The translations under genes were made by a program, and so were the position numbers. Source: Acidobacteriota bacterium (lineage in GTDB: Bacteria > Acidobacteriota > Terriglobia > Terriglobales > Acidobacteriaceae). Taken from it: a stretch of 64,000 bases of DNA. A model generated the notes under the pieces. The model ran no database searches. It worked only from the letters and a program-made list of their open reading frames with translations, and was not told where the DNA came from. The stretch covers positions 62,001-126,000 of the forward strand of contig JACPYL010000027.1 in assembly GCA_016196065.1 (NCBI GenBank), read 5' to 3'. Numbering within the stretch: the first letter of the stretch is position 1; every line of letters begins with the position of its first letter. Positions 54,011-64,000 of this stretch are shown here, piece by piece.

Positions 54011-55468
54011 GTGACGGAAAATAAGAAACATTTCTTCTTCGAACATTACGGCCTTTCGAATCAAGACCTTGAAAAGTATCTGGCAGCCGCCCTCTCGGCT
54101 GGCGGCGACTACGCCGACATCTATTTCGAATACCTGTCCTCCACTTCCTTGAGCGTGGACGAGTCCATGGTCAAGTCGGCCTCGCAGGGAATTTCGGCGG
54201 GTTGCGGCGTCCGTGTCGTTTCCGGTGAGCGCACCGGATATGCCTACACCGACGATCTGACTCCCGCGCGAATTTTGCACGCCGCTCGCACTGCCGCACT
54301 GATCGCGAGCGCGCCCGCGAAAACGACCGTGACCGGATTCCAGCAGAAGCCCGCGCGCAGCCTGTATCCCGTAACGCTGCCTTCGGTCGACGCAGAGATT
54401 ACCGCGAAGGTTGAATTACTCATGCGCGCAGACCGCACCGCTCGCGCATTTGATTCGCGCATTAAGGAAGTACGCGCCAGCTACGCAGACGAACTCCGCA
54501 CGATTTTGATCGTTGGCTCTGACGGGACGTTTGCCGAAGACTCGCAGCCGCTCGCGCGCATGAACGTTTCCTGTATCGCAAAGACCGAAACCGTTTCCGG
54601 GCGCGGCACTTCCGGCGGTGGCGGGCGCATTGCCCTCGACTTCTTCATGGGCGAAAAGAATCCCGAGCACTTCGCGAAAGAAGCGTCGCGCCAGGCGATT
54701 CTCCAACTCGATGCCCGCGAAGCTCCTGCCGGAGACATGGAAGTCGTCCTCGGTCCGGGATGGCCCGGCGTCCTGTTGCATGAAGCTGTAGGCCACGGTC
54801 TGGAAGCCGACTTCAATCGCAAGAAGACATCAGCGTTCGCTGGATTGATCGGCAAACGCGTCGCCAGCGAGAAATGCACCGTCGTCGATAACGGCACCAT
54901 GCCCTGGCGTCGTGGATCGCTCAATGTCGACGATGAAGGCCAGCCCACGCAGGAAACCGTGCTCATCGAAAACGGAATACTGAAGGGCTACCTGAGCGAC
55001 AAGCTTTCCTCGAAGCTAATGGGGCTCGCCGACACCGGTAATGGACGGCGCGAGAGTTACGCTCACATCCCCATGCCCCGCATGACCAACACCTACATGC
55101 TGGCTGGACAGGACAATCCCGAAGACATCATCCGCTCGGTGAAGAACGGCATTTACGCGGTGAACTTCGGCGGCGGCCAGGTGGATATCACCAACGGCAA
55201 GTTCGTATTTTCCGCATCGGAAGCCTATCTGATTGAAAACGGCCAGGTCACTGCGCCCATTAAAGGTGCAACTCTGATCGGCAACGGCCCCGATGTTCTC
55301 ACTCGCGTTTCGATGGTCGGCAACGATCTGAAACTCGACGAAGGCGTCGGCACCTGCGGTAAAGATGGACAGGCGGTGCCGGTAGGCGTCGGCATTCCGA
55401 CCTTAAAGGTAGATCGCCTTACCGTTGGCGGAACCGCGCGCCGCGAAACCGGCGGCTACATGCAGTAG
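54011..55468 (+). CDS. tldD: Metallopeptidase TldD
   Basis: The 485-residue catalytic subunit of the TldD/TldE heterodimeric metalloprotease degrades unfolded peptides and, in some bacteria, matures microcins or removes leaders from modified peptides. The zinc motif is H257-E-x3-H262 (LLHEAVGHGLEADF). Other landmarks are GDYADIYFEY near the start, SGRGTSGGGGRIALDF and the closing VGIPTLKVDRLTVGGTARR. It starts with GTG, with no clear ribosome site. pmbA follows 205 bases later on the same strand across a repeat cluster. No modified-peptide precursor gene is evident nearby. Confidence 0.95.
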   Translation: MTENKKHFFFEHYGLSNQDLEKYLAAALSAGGDYADIYFEYLSSTSLSVDESMVKSASQGISAGCGVRVVSGERTGYAYTDDLTPARILHAARTAALIASAPAKTTVTGFQQKPARSLYPVTLPSVDAEITAKVELLMRADRTARAFDSRIKEVRASYADELRTILIVGSDGTFAEDSQPLARMNVSCIAKTETVSGRGTSGGGGRIALDFFMGEKNPEHFAKEASRQAILQLDAREAPAGDMEVVLGPGWPGVLLHEAVGHGLEADFNRKKTSAFAGLIGKRVASEKCTVVDNGTMPWRRGSLNVDDEGQPTQETVLIENGILKGYLSDKLSSKLMGLADTGNGRRESYAHIPMPRMTNTYMLAGQDNPEDIIRSVKNGIYAVNFGGGQVDITNGKFVFSASEAYLIENGQVTAPIKGATLIGNGPDVLTRVSMVGNDLKLDEGVGTCGKDGQAVPVGVGIPTLKVDRLTVGGTARRETGGYMQ

Positions 55469-55479
55469 GGCTATTAAGG

Positions 55480-55672
55480 CTAGAGGTCAGATTTCAGAGG
55501 TTAAGATCTCAGATTGCAGAACTTGGAAGGCAGATCGACGAAACAGAACCTTCCTGCGACAACGAAGCAGCCGCGAAGCGGCGGTATGTGAAAGCCCGGC
55601 ACGGTAGTGCCGGGTAGTTCAGCCATGAAATAGAGTCCCGACAGGGACGGTACGATTCGGATTTCCCCATAC
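55480..55672. repeat. Repeat cluster between tldD and pmbA
   Basis: 55480-55521 is an inverted copy of the ctgcaatct word repeat. Near 55565-55582 lies ccgcgaagcggcgg, then the stem cccggcac/gtgccggg (about 55593-55613) and gtcccgacagggac (about 55635-55648). The same unit order (ccgcgaagcggcgg, then a cggcac stem, then a gtccc stem) occurs at 41165-41230. It separates two genes that normally function as a pair. Confidence 0.75.
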
Positions 55673-57052
55673 ATGACAACGACGTTAGGAACAACGCAAC
55701 AAGCCACCGATCTCAAATCCCTCGCGACCGATGTGGTTCGCCGCGCTATGCAAGGCGGCGCTACGGCCGCAGAGTGTGTAGCCCGCGAGGGCGATGAATT
55801 CTCCACCGTCGTCCGCCTCGGCCAGGTAGAGACTCTCAAGGAAGCGGGATCCCGATCCGTCGGCGTGCGTGTCTTCTTCGGACAACGCGCTGCCTCGACC
55901 TACTCCAGCGATTTCTCGCCCGCCGGCATTGAGCGCATGTTGAAGTCGGCTCTCGAACTGGCAAAGATCACTTCCGAGGATCCATTCTCGGGCATTCCCG
56001 AAGCTGGCAAACTCGGATCACTCCCCGGCGACCTCGATCTCTATCACGAAGATGTCTACTCACTCGCCGGCGCCGAACGCATCGACTATGCCCGCCGCGC
56101 TGAAAAGGCCGCGCTCGATAGCGATCCACGAATCAAGAATTCCGAGGGCGGATCCTTCGACGCCGCCACCGGACGAAAGGTCCTCGCGAACTCGCACGGC
56201 TTCGTCGGCGAGTATCAGCGGTCCTATTGCTCCGTCTCCGCCGTGCCTATTGCACAGGACGACGCCGGCAACATGCAGCGCGACTACTGGTACTCCGTGG
56301 CACGCAGCCTCGCGAAACTCGATCCCGCCGAGCAGGTCGGAAAAGAAGCGGCCCGCCGGACTCTCCGCAGACTGGGGGCTCGCAAGGCCAAGACCGCGCA
56401 CGTCCCTGTCATTCTCGACCCGATGGTGGCGACCTCGATGTTGGAACACATCTTTGAAGGCGTGAACGGGGATTCCGTCTACCGCGGCGCATCGTTTCTA
56501 GCCGGAAAGCTCGGCGAGCAGATCGCCGGCGGCAACATCACCGTCATCGACGACGGCACCATTGTCGGCGGCTTTGGAACCTCGCCCTTCGATGGCGAAG
56601 GTATTCCCACGCGCCGCACTGTCGTCATTGAAAACGGAATTCTGAAGTCCTACTTGCTGAACACCTACACCGCCAAGAAACTCGGCCTGGAGACGACTGC
56701 GAACGCGTCCCGTGGACTCGCCGGCACGCCCGGCATCGGCCCCGGCAACTATTTTCTGCAGGCGGGAAAAAAATCACCGGAGCAGATCATCGGCGACATC
56801 AAAGACGGTCTCTATGTCACCGAATTCCTCGGCATGGGAGTGAACCTGGTCACCGGCGACTACTCGCGCGGCGCGTCCGGCCAGTGGATCGTCAACGGCG
56901 AACTCGCCTATCCCGTCGAAGAGATTACCGTCGCGGGAAATTTGAAAGACATCTTCAAGAACATCTCGGAGATCGGCAGCGACCTGGAATTCCGCGGCAG
57001 CGTGGCCTCACCGACAATCCGCATCGACGGCCTGACTGTGGGCGGAGAGTAG
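55673..57052 (+). CDS. pmbA: TldE/PmbA subunit
   Basis: The 459-residue paralogue of TldD lacks the HExxxH motif, as expected for the non-catalytic partner that completes the peptidase chamber. Typical segments are AAECVAREGDEFSTVVRLGQ, a FGTSPFDGEGIPTRRTVV loop, NASRGLAGTPGIGPGNYFL and the end SPTIRIDGLTVGGE. The ATG at 55673 has no strong Shine-Dalgarno sequence. It ends 12 bases from the convergent 57065 gene. Confidence 0.95.
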   Translation: MTTTLGTTQQATDLKSLATDVVRRAMQGGATAAECVAREGDEFSTVVRLGQVETLKEAGSRSVGVRVFFGQRAASTYSSDFSPAGIERMLKSALELAKITSEDPFSGIPEAGKLGSLPGDLDLYHEDVYSLAGAERIDYARRAEKAALDSDPRIKNSEGGSFDAATGRKVLANSHGFVGEYQRSYCSVSAVPIAQDDAGNMQRDYWYSVARSLAKLDPAEQVGKEAARRTLRRLGARKAKTAHVPVILDPMVATSMLEHIFEGVNGDSVYRGASFLAGKLGEQIAGGNITVIDDGTIVGGFGTSPFDGEGIPTRRTVVIENGILKSYLLNTYTAKKLGLETTANASRGLAGTPGIGPGNYFLQAGKKSPEQIIGDIKDGLYVTEFLGMGVNLVTGDYSRGASGQWIVNGELAYPVEEITVAGNLKDIFKNISEIGSDLEFRGSVASPTIRIDGLTVGGE

Positions 57053-57064
57053 GCGCCTTGGTTT

Positions 57065-57808
57065 CTACGGAAGCAAAATAGCAGCGTCAAACAATTCATT
57101 TCCGAAGGGCATATTGCTCCATTTTTCCAGAGAGGCTGCCAGTTTGCTCTTGACCTCGGGTTTTCTAAGCCATTCGACGAGCTGTCGCCATTGTTCTTTC
57201 CGGCCGGCCCAATAGCCACCATCAGGCCGCGGCGCATTCGGAACACCGTCCCACACGATCATCCGAGCCAGATTCCGATGCGCATTCTCCGATGGAGCGA
57301 TCAGCCAATGATCAAGATAGACTGACAAGTCATTTTCTGCCTGAGCAAAAGCCCCGAGCCAGCGGTACGGACCGTCCGTTAGTTCTTCCGGGGCGGTTTC
57401 TAACACGGCATTCCATACGGCGCATGTGTAGCTCGAAATCGCATTTTGTTCACATTGCGGCCACGTGCGCCAACTAGTAGAACCGCAGGACACATAGACT
57501 AACTTGACGAATACGCTCTCCGGATCGACAAAATCTCTCCGCGATTCGTCCGCCTTGGTTAGCAAATCAAGTATGCGTGGCAGAAAATGCTTGAAACCAT
57601 TTTCGTCCCCCCAAGTGTACAAAGCATCCATCGAATACCTGAACAGGTCTTCGGAACTGAGTTTGCGGAGCAACTTGGAACGAAGGCGCTGATCATCTTG
57701 CGATGAATGGCAACAGGGACAAGGCTGAGTGCCGGACTGGAGCCGGTAGCTCTCGAACACCCGGTAAAGATTCTCGATTGCAGTAGAGAGTTCCGGAGTT
57801 TGCAGCAT
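57065..57808 (-). CDS. Cys-containing soluble protein, function unknown
   Basis: The 247-residue protein is mainly helical, with no signal peptide. Near the start is a possible metal site CPCCHSSQDD (about 29-38), and later Cys occur in YVSCGSTSW and QCEQNAISSYTC. Aromatic-rich segments such as LYTWGDENGFKHFLP, YRWLGAFAQAENDL and GGYWAGRKEQWRQL give it a distinct look. It was not matched to a family. GATAAT (57817-57822, minus strand) lies eight bases before the ATG, suggesting a leaderless mRNA. It is convergent with pmbA. Confidence 0.65.
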   Translation of the reverse strand: MLQTPELSTAIENLYRVFESYRLQSGTQPCPCCHSSQDDQRLRSKLLRKLSSEDLFRYSMDALYTWGDENGFKHFLPRILDLLTKADESRRDFVDPESVFVKLVYVSCGSTSWRTWPQCEQNAISSYTCAVWNAVLETAPEELTDGPYRWLGAFAQAENDLSVYLDHWLIAPSENAHRNLARMIVWDGVPNAPRPDGGYWAGRKEQWRQLVEWLRKPEVKSKLAASLEKWSNMPFGNELFDAAILLP

Positions 57809-57852
57809 TCGACTATATTATCTGCTCGTCTGACGCTTTCGAATGCCGACAG

Positions 57853-59241
57853 TCAGTTCACCAACTGCACGACCACGTTCGAGATTTTGGGATTGAACTT
57901 TGCATTCCCCATGTAACTCGCCGTGACATTGTGGCTGCCCTTCGCGAGTGCTGACGTTGTCAAGGACGCTTGTCCTTGGCTGAGCTTCACGCGGCCCAGT
58001 GTGGTACTTCCATCCTTGAACACGACCGTTCCGGCAGGCAGGGGCGTCTGTACGACGCTGCCTTGCACGGAAACCGTGAAGGTTACCGAATCACCGGAAT
58101 TCGACGGATTCTTGGAACTGTTCAGCACTACCAGTGTCCCTGCAGCGTTCAACAGGACGCTGACCGTACCATCGCCAAAGTTAGCGACCGCCAAATCGGG
58201 CGCGTCATCCCGATTGAAATCCGTCACCGCTACCTGGGCGGGTTGACCGCCAGCCACGAAGCTTTTGGCTGCGCGGAAGTGTCCTTTCCCGTCGCCAGGA
58301 AATGCGCTGACAGCATTGGAGCCGAACTGGGATACCGCCAGGTCGGTTTTCTTGTCTGCGTTGAAGTCCGCAGTCACCAATGCATCGGGCGCAACAAGGT
58401 TGAATAGCAATGAGCCATCGGCAAATGTTCCATCACCATTTCCAATTAGAATCTTTACGAAACTGCCCAATCCATCGGAAACGGCCAGGTCAAGCTTCTG
58501 GTCACCATTGAAGTCGCTCGCCACGATCCCAATCGGCTGGTTGAATCCACTATAGATTTGGGGCGCCTGAAACGTTCCGTTGCCGTTGCCGAGCAGCACG
58601 GCGACGGATGGCCCGAAGGGAACGGTCACAGCCACGTCAAGGTTATGGTCCCCATTGAAATCGCCCACTGCAACGCTGAAACCGCTCGCGGGCTCTAACT
58701 CGCCATCAACAAATTTGCCTTTGCCGTCGCCGGTCAAGACTTCGCCGTTACCATTTCCGCCCGCGTAGATATCAAGATTGCCGTCTTTATTGAAATCCCC
58801 GACGCCCGGAAAAATCGAACTTCCCGCAGCCTCGGTTTTGAAGTAGACCGGATTCTTGAAAGTACCATCGCTTTTTCCCAGTAATAGCGCGAGACCATTG
58901 CCATTGGTATCTCCACCCACGATGGCCAAATCCAGTTTGCCGTCCTTATTGAAATCGGCGGCGGCGATAAAGCCGCTCACATAAAAAGTCAGCGTGTAGA
59001 TTTTCGGATCGCCAAACCTTCCGTCTCCCGCTCCAAGAAAGACGGCCACGGTGTTGAAGTTATTCCCAACCGCGAGATCGGGAAAACCGTCGCCATTGAA
59101 ATCCCCGGTTGCAATATGACCGGACTGCGTCATCCCGCTGGGGAAGGTATGAGCGGAAGCGAACTTGATGGGTCGCGCAAACGAAGTTACCGCAAGTGGA
59201 ACGACTAGAAGGGTTACCAGGAGTAAGTGGCGATCACGCAT
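57853..59241 (-). CDS. Secreted FG-GAP/VCBS repeat protein with Ig-like domain
   Basis: The 462-residue protein has a signal peptide (MRDRHLLLVTLLVVPLAVTS). Seven DFN-x-D-x4-DLA calcium-loop repeats are visible (DFNGDGFPDLAVG, DFNKDGKLDLAIV, DFNKDGNLDIYAG, DFNGDHNLDVAVT, DFNGDQKLDLAVS, DFNADKKTDLAVS, DFNRDDAPDLAVA). Together they should form an integrin-alpha-like propeller. A C-terminal bacterial Ig-like domain (about 375-462; GDSVTFTVSV, GTVVFKDGSTTLGRVKL) follows. GGAGGTAG precedes the ATG at 59241. It is likely a surface or secreted adhesin-like protein, and the ligand is unknown. Confidence 0.87.
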   Translation of the reverse strand: MRDRHLLLVTLLVVPLAVTSFARPIKFASAHTFPSGMTQSGHIATGDFNGDGFPDLAVGNNFNTVAVFLGAGDGRFGDPKIYTLTFYVSGFIAAADFNKDGKLDLAIVGGDTNGNGLALLLGKSDGTFKNPVYFKTEAAGSSIFPGVGDFNKDGNLDIYAGGNGNGEVLTGDGKGKFVDGELEPASGFSVAVGDFNGDHNLDVAVTVPFGPSVAVLLGNGNGTFQAPQIYSGFNQPIGIVASDFNGDQKLDLAVSDGLGSFVKILIGNGDGTFADGSLLFNLVAPDALVTADFNADKKTDLAVSQFGSNAVSAFPGDGKGHFRAAKSFVAGGQPAQVAVTDFNRDDAPDLAVANFGDGTVSVLLNAAGTLVVLNSSKNPSNSGDSVTFTVSVQGSVVQTPLPAGTVVFKDGSTTLGRVKLSQGQASLTTSALAKGSHNVTASYMGNAKFNPKISNVVVQLVN

Positions 59242-59333
59242 AACTACCTCCACGAATCGGGTAACTAGAGTATCTCTAACCGTTCGCGGAAGCAATTACA
59301 CCTTGGAGCTGAGGAATTGCGAAGGCCCGCGCC

Positions 59334-60755
59334 TTACTCTATCGACTCCAGGGCCGTGGCAATCGATGCGTCTTGATGCGGGAACACGGTTCGCAAATCG
59401 AGCAAGACGCGACCCTCTTCCACGCGGGCGATAATTGGTGGATCATAAGCTCGCAGGCGCGCGCAGAGTTCGTCCGCGCTCAGCTTGGAATGCGTGATTG
59501 AGAGCAGGCGCGTTGGTAGAACGGCCGATGGCGCAGCGCCTCCACCGATGATCGACTCCCCGTCGCGAGTCTCCACGTTGAGGGTCGACGTTTGGATCGC
59601 AGCTTTTAGCGCATCGGCTCGCCGGGCAATCTCATCCTTCGAGAGACGCATCATGCGCAGAGCGGGCACACTGTCGTGATCATGTTTGACGTACGCCAGC
59701 AAAGTTGTTTCGAGCGCTGCGTAAGTAAGCTTATCGACACGCAGTGCACGGAACAGCGAATTCGACCTCATGCGAGCGACTAAATCGGCACGGCCGCTAA
59801 TCAGGCCTGCCTGGGGACCTCCCAGCAACTTATCTCCGCTGTAGGTGATGACATCGACGCCGGCGCGCAGGCTGTCCAGCACGCCTGGTTCGCCGGTGAC
59901 GCCGACCGAACGCAAGTCGAAGAGCGCGCCGCTGCCAAGGTCTTCCAACAGGGGAATATTCTTGCGGCGAGCGAGGGCCACCAATTCTTCAAGTGCAGGT
60001 TGTTCGGTGAAGCCTGAGATTTCAAAATTCGATCGGTGAACGCGGAGCAGGACCCGAGTGCGGTCGTTGATGGCGCGTTCGTAGTCGGCAACGCGCGTGC
60101 GGTTGGTGGTGCCAACCTCGCGCAAAGTCGCCAGCGATTTCGACATGACATCGGGAATACGGAATGATCCGCCGATTTCGACCAGTTCGCCGCGCGACAC
60201 GATTACCTCGCCGCCTTCCGCCAGCGAATTCAGCGCCAGCAGGACCGCGGCGGCATTGTTGTTGACGACGATGGTCGATACTGGGGCGACCATTGCTTCC
60301 CCGACATTTTCTGCCAGAAGTTTTTGAAAGAGCCGCTCGACGTGGACATCGCGTTTGCCTCGCTCGCCGGTAGCAAGTTCAAATTCCAGATTTGAGTATG
60401 AAGAGGCCGTTTCGCGGATGTGATCGAATACGGAAGACGCAAGCGGAGCGCGTCCAAGATTTGTATGCAGAATGACGCCCGTGGCATTGATCACGGGACG
60501 CAGGGAATATCCCAGCGATTGCCGGATCTGGGACTCGATCGCTGCGTAAAGTCCGCCCAGAGCCAGGTCGAGCGATTTTTCATCCAGCCGCTGCGCTCCA
60601 ATTTCCTGGCGCAGACGGGCAAGCACGGCGCGGATACTTTCCGTGACGGCGGTGTGGCCATCCCGTTCTGCCAGGGCCAGAATTCGCTGGTCACGAAGGA
60701 GTTCGTCCGTCGAGGGGAGCTTCTGAAACAGGGCCGAGTTTAGAGTTGGGGACAC
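59334..60755 (-). CDS. selA: L-seryl-tRNA(Sec) selenium transferase
   Basis: The 473-residue PLP enzyme converts seryl-tRNA(Sec) to selenocysteinyl-tRNA(Sec) using selenophosphate. PLP Lys309 lies in TYSGDKLLGGPQAG. Other landmarks are RPVINATGVILHTNLGRAPL, FELATGERGKRD and VVNNNAAAVLLAL. Full length argues for a working enzyme. selB, selD and a tRNA(Sec) are not in the window, so the pathway must be completed elsewhere or be incomplete. CATAAT with an upstream TG (60764-60769, minus strand) lies eight bases before the GTG, suggesting a leaderless mRNA. Confidence 0.93.
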   Translation of the reverse strand: MSPTLNSALFQKLPSTDELLRDQRILALAERDGHTAVTESIRAVLARLRQEIGAQRLDEKSLDLALGGLYAAIESQIRQSLGYSLRPVINATGVILHTNLGRAPLASSVFDHIRETASSYSNLEFELATGERGKRDVHVERLFQKLLAENVGEAMVAPVSTIVVNNNAAAVLLALNSLAEGGEVIVSRGELVEIGGSFRIPDVMSKSLATLREVGTTNRTRVADYERAINDRTRVLLRVHRSNFEISGFTEQPALEELVALARRKNIPLLEDLGSGALFDLRSVGVTGEPGVLDSLRAGVDVITYSGDKLLGGPQAGLISGRADLVARMRSNSLFRALRVDKLTYAALETTLLAYVKHDHDSVPALRMMRLSKDEIARRADALKAAIQTSTLNVETRDGESIIGGGAAPSAVLPTRLLSITHSKLSADELCARLRAYDPPIIARVEEGRVLLDLRTVFPHQDASIATALESIE

Positions 60756-60763
60756 TGAGGGCG

Positions 60764-60769
60764 ATTATG
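60764..60769 (-). promoter_or_regulatory. -10 hexamer at the selA start
   Basis: On the minus strand TGGCATAAT forms an extended -10. The GTG start follows after eight bases and no Shine-Dalgarno sequence lies between. Confidence 0.5.
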
Positions 60770-60832
60770 CCACACGCAGCGGCTCTTCTGACCGCCGGCC
60801 GCCAGCGGGCGGGGGCGCCCGCTCCACACTGG

Positions 60833-61210
60833 CTACAGGGTGTGCATGTAGGCGAGTAAGTCCTTGAGTTGCTGATCACTCATGACGCGGCCAAAGCCTT
60901 CCATCTTGCTGCGGCCGAATTTGACGATGTCGCTTACGCGGTCATCGTTCGCAGGCAGTCCGCTGAGCGGCAGATATTGCTGCTTGAAGACGCCTTTTAA
61001 GGGAGGGCCTTTCTTGCCGCGCGAGGAATAAGGCTCGTGGCAGCGGTCGCAGTAGTTGTCATAGATCTTGCGACCCTCGGCCTGTTGCGGATTGAGCCCG
61101 AGTTCGGCATCGGACTTGCGCCGCTCGGCATCACACGCGGTCAGGATCGAGAGGCCCAGAAAAATCAGGCCAGCACACACGCACAGAATAGAGCGATGGA
61201 TGAAAGTCAT
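60833..61210 (-). CDS. Monohaem cytochrome c lipoprotein
   Basis: The protein has 125 residues from the ATG at 61210. The signal ends in the lipobox LSILTAC, with Cys26 as the lipidation site. The single haem motif is C54-D-R-C57-H58 (YDNYCDRCHEPYS), and the likely distal Met lies in GFGRVMSDQQL. It is a class I cytochrome c anchored in the periplasm, acting in electron transfer. No oxidase or reductase gene is adjacent. The frame is open upstream to 61249, but the later ATG gives a normal signal peptide. Confidence 0.88.
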   Translation of the reverse strand: MTFIHRSILCVCAGLIFLGLSILTACDAERRKSDAELGLNPQQAEGRKIYDNYCDRCHEPYSSRGKKGPPLKGVFKQQYLPLSGLPANDDRVSDIVKFGRSKMEGFGRVMSDQQLKDLLAYMHTL

Positions 61211-61270
61211 AAGGATCGAAACCTGAAGCCGCACGCGAATCGCGGTCAAAAGTAGGATAATACGGATGCT

Positions 61271-61696
61271 ATGCCAGTGGCCGTGAAACGTGTTTACGAA
61301 GCGCCGGCTGCGTCCGATGGAGTGCGCATCCTGGTCGATCGCCTCTGGCCCCGCGGTCTGACCAAAGATGCCGCCGCGGTCAAACTCTGGCTACGCGACC
61401 TCGCCCCTTCGACGGAATTGCGCGAGTGGTTTCATGCGAATCCTGAAGCGTGGCGAATGTTCCGCCGGCGGTACCTCAAAGAACTGGTTTCGGAGGAAGC
61501 TGGGGCAGCGCTGGATAAACTCTACGCGGCCGCAACTTCCGCGAAAAAACTGACGCTCGTCTATGCATCCCGGAATGAAGAACGCAACAACGCGACCGTA
61601 CTGAAAGAACTTCTGGAGGGCGGACGGAAACCTCCATCCAGCGTCGGTCCTGCTGCGGCGGGACGTGGCCGGATTCGGAAGGCAAAAAAGCAGTAG
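61271..61696 (+). CDS. DUF488 family protein
   Basis: The 141-residue protein matches the short DUF488 (YeaO-like) family: VKRVYEAPAASDGVRILVDR, LWPRGLTKDAAAVKLWLRDL, AP-S-x-LREWFHANPEAW and LVYASRNEERNNATVL. The function is unknown. The C-terminal 25 residues are basic (GRGRIRKAKKQ). GATAAT (61256-61261) lies nine bases before the ATG. It is divergent from the cytochrome c gene. Confidence 0.85.
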   Translation: MPVAVKRVYEAPAASDGVRILVDRLWPRGLTKDAAAVKLWLRDLAPSTELREWFHANPEAWRMFRRRYLKELVSEEAGAALDKLYAAATSAKKLTLVYASRNEERNNATVLKELLEGGRKPPSSVGPAAAGRGRIRKAKKQ

Positions 61697-61698
61697 AC

Positions 61699-61783
61699 CA
61701 GTTCTCAGTTCCCGGTTCTCAGTTCTCAGTGATACAAGATCGTGTCCTTGGACGCTGTGCCTACGCCGCCAGTGAGAACTGAC
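61699..61783 (+). repeat. Word repeat (cagttctcagt) upstream of ligA
   Basis: ccagttctcagtt, cccggttctcagttctcagtg (61699-61731) are followed by the inverted unit cagtgagaactgac (61770-61783). The inverted unit runs into the TATAAT of ligA. The word cagttctcagtg also occurs before rpmA (12147-12158). Confidence 0.75.
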
Positions 61784-63828
<2,045 letters not shown>

Positions 63829-63833
63829 GAAAT

Positions 63834-63850
63834 GCCGGCGAGTCGCCGGC
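63834..63850. other. Short hairpin between ligA and the edge gene
   Basis: gccggcg (63834-63840) and cgccggc (63844-63850) form a 7-bp stem with a 3-base loop between two convergent genes. Neither direction has a strong T-run. Confidence 0.45.
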
Positions 63851-63857
63851 GCTACGT

Positions 63858-64000
63858 TTACTTCTTGGCCGACGGCGGTGTGACGCCGTTCAGGCGCAGG
63901 TACATGGCCTGTGCGCCGTAGTGATCCGACCAACTGCTGGCCAGGCCGAGGGCCACCCGCGCATGCGTGACTTTTTGACCGAAGGCTTCGGTCATGTCAC
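63858..64000 (-). CDS. C-terminus of a probable DinB-fold protein, partial
   Basis: The stop (TAA on the minus strand) is at 63858-63860 and the frame stays open to the right edge, giving the last 47 or so residues. The segment SSWSDHYGAQAMYLRLNGVT, followed by PPSAKK, is typical of the end of DinB-superfamily proteins, where a metal-binding His occurs in the D-H-Y-G context and the chain closes with YLRLNGIVPP-like sequence. The rest lies beyond the window, so the assignment is provisional. Confidence 0.5.
   Translation of the reverse strand, partial: DMTEAFGQKVTHARVALGLASSWSDHYGAQAMYLRLNGVTPPSAKK

Noticed and set aside
54011-57052. A modified-peptide (microcin-like) biosynthetic cluster around tldD/pmbA
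   Set aside because: No short precursor gene, cyclodehydratase or exporter is adjacent. TldD/E are widespread housekeeping peptidases.

Overview
The window is a GC-rich bacterial chromosome segment with 57 recognisable protein genes (55 complete, one cut at each edge). No tRNA or rRNA genes, CRISPR array, transposase or phage genes were seen. The best taxonomic guess is Acidobacteriota (Terriglobia type). Reasons: a VWFA-related secreted protein of the acidobacterial kind, HAF-repeat and FG-GAP secreted proteins, a DUF4139 protein, TldD/TldE, two secreted S9 peptidases, a cytoplasmic REC-like/PilZ protein, and many small dispersed intergenic palindromes. This is an inference from gene content, not from a marker tree.

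Layout. 0-12.7 kb: an acyltransferase edge, a PilZ protein, threonine dehydratase, a CPBP protease/YceH pair, a DUF4105 protein, gyrB, a DUF4139 protein and the rplU-rpmA-obgE cluster. 12.7-29 kb: an accessory, largely envelope-directed region. It holds an amidohydrolase, a VWA protein, an HGSNAT-like acyltransferase, a Cys-rich-repeat protein, a fatty-acid desaturase convergent with a sterol-desaturase-family protein, GluQ-RS, a TetR regulator divergent from a HAF-repeat protein, DUF2071 and an HpcH/HpaI aldolase. 29-38.7 kb: an HU protein, a phosphodiesterase, RecQ, a dihaem oxidoreductase, an ABC permease, a polytopic membrane protein and a GT2 enzyme. 38.9-50 kb: leuC-leuD, two S9 peptidases, an MBL hydrolase, DusB, L31, a second HU and a DnaC-like ATPase. 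50-64 kb: a degenerate UvrC/Cho-like protein overlapping a DinB-fold gene, a PD-(D/E)XK protein of unknown role, tldD/pmbA, an FG-GAP protein, selA, a cytochrome c, DUF488 and ligA.

Genes that plausibly act together: leuC and leuD form isopropylmalate isomerase. TldD and PmbA form a heterodimeric peptidase, although a repeat-filled 200-base gap separates them here. rplU, rpmA and obgE are the usual ribosome-assembly cluster. DNA-maintenance genes recur (gyrB, recQ, two HU genes, the DnaC-like gene, the UvrC-like gene, ligA) but are scattered rather than in one operon.

Three patterns run across the window. (1) Many genes have a good -10 hexamer only 6-9 bases before the start codon and no Shine-Dalgarno sequence, which suggests leaderless mRNAs (ligA, recQ, dusB, selA, the UvrC-like gene and others). 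(2) Families of imperfect 6-10-base 'word' repeats, often as inverted pairs, lie against translation starts (obgE, rpmA, leuC, leuD, the MBL gene, ligA). (3) Several palindromic repeat families are dispersed between genes, and one copy lies in frame at a signal-peptide junction. The most novel protein candidates are the PD-(D/E)XK protein at 52.2-53.8 kb and the UvrC-like protein with an apparently dead GIY-YIG domain. No multi-gene defence or biosynthetic system could be recognised.
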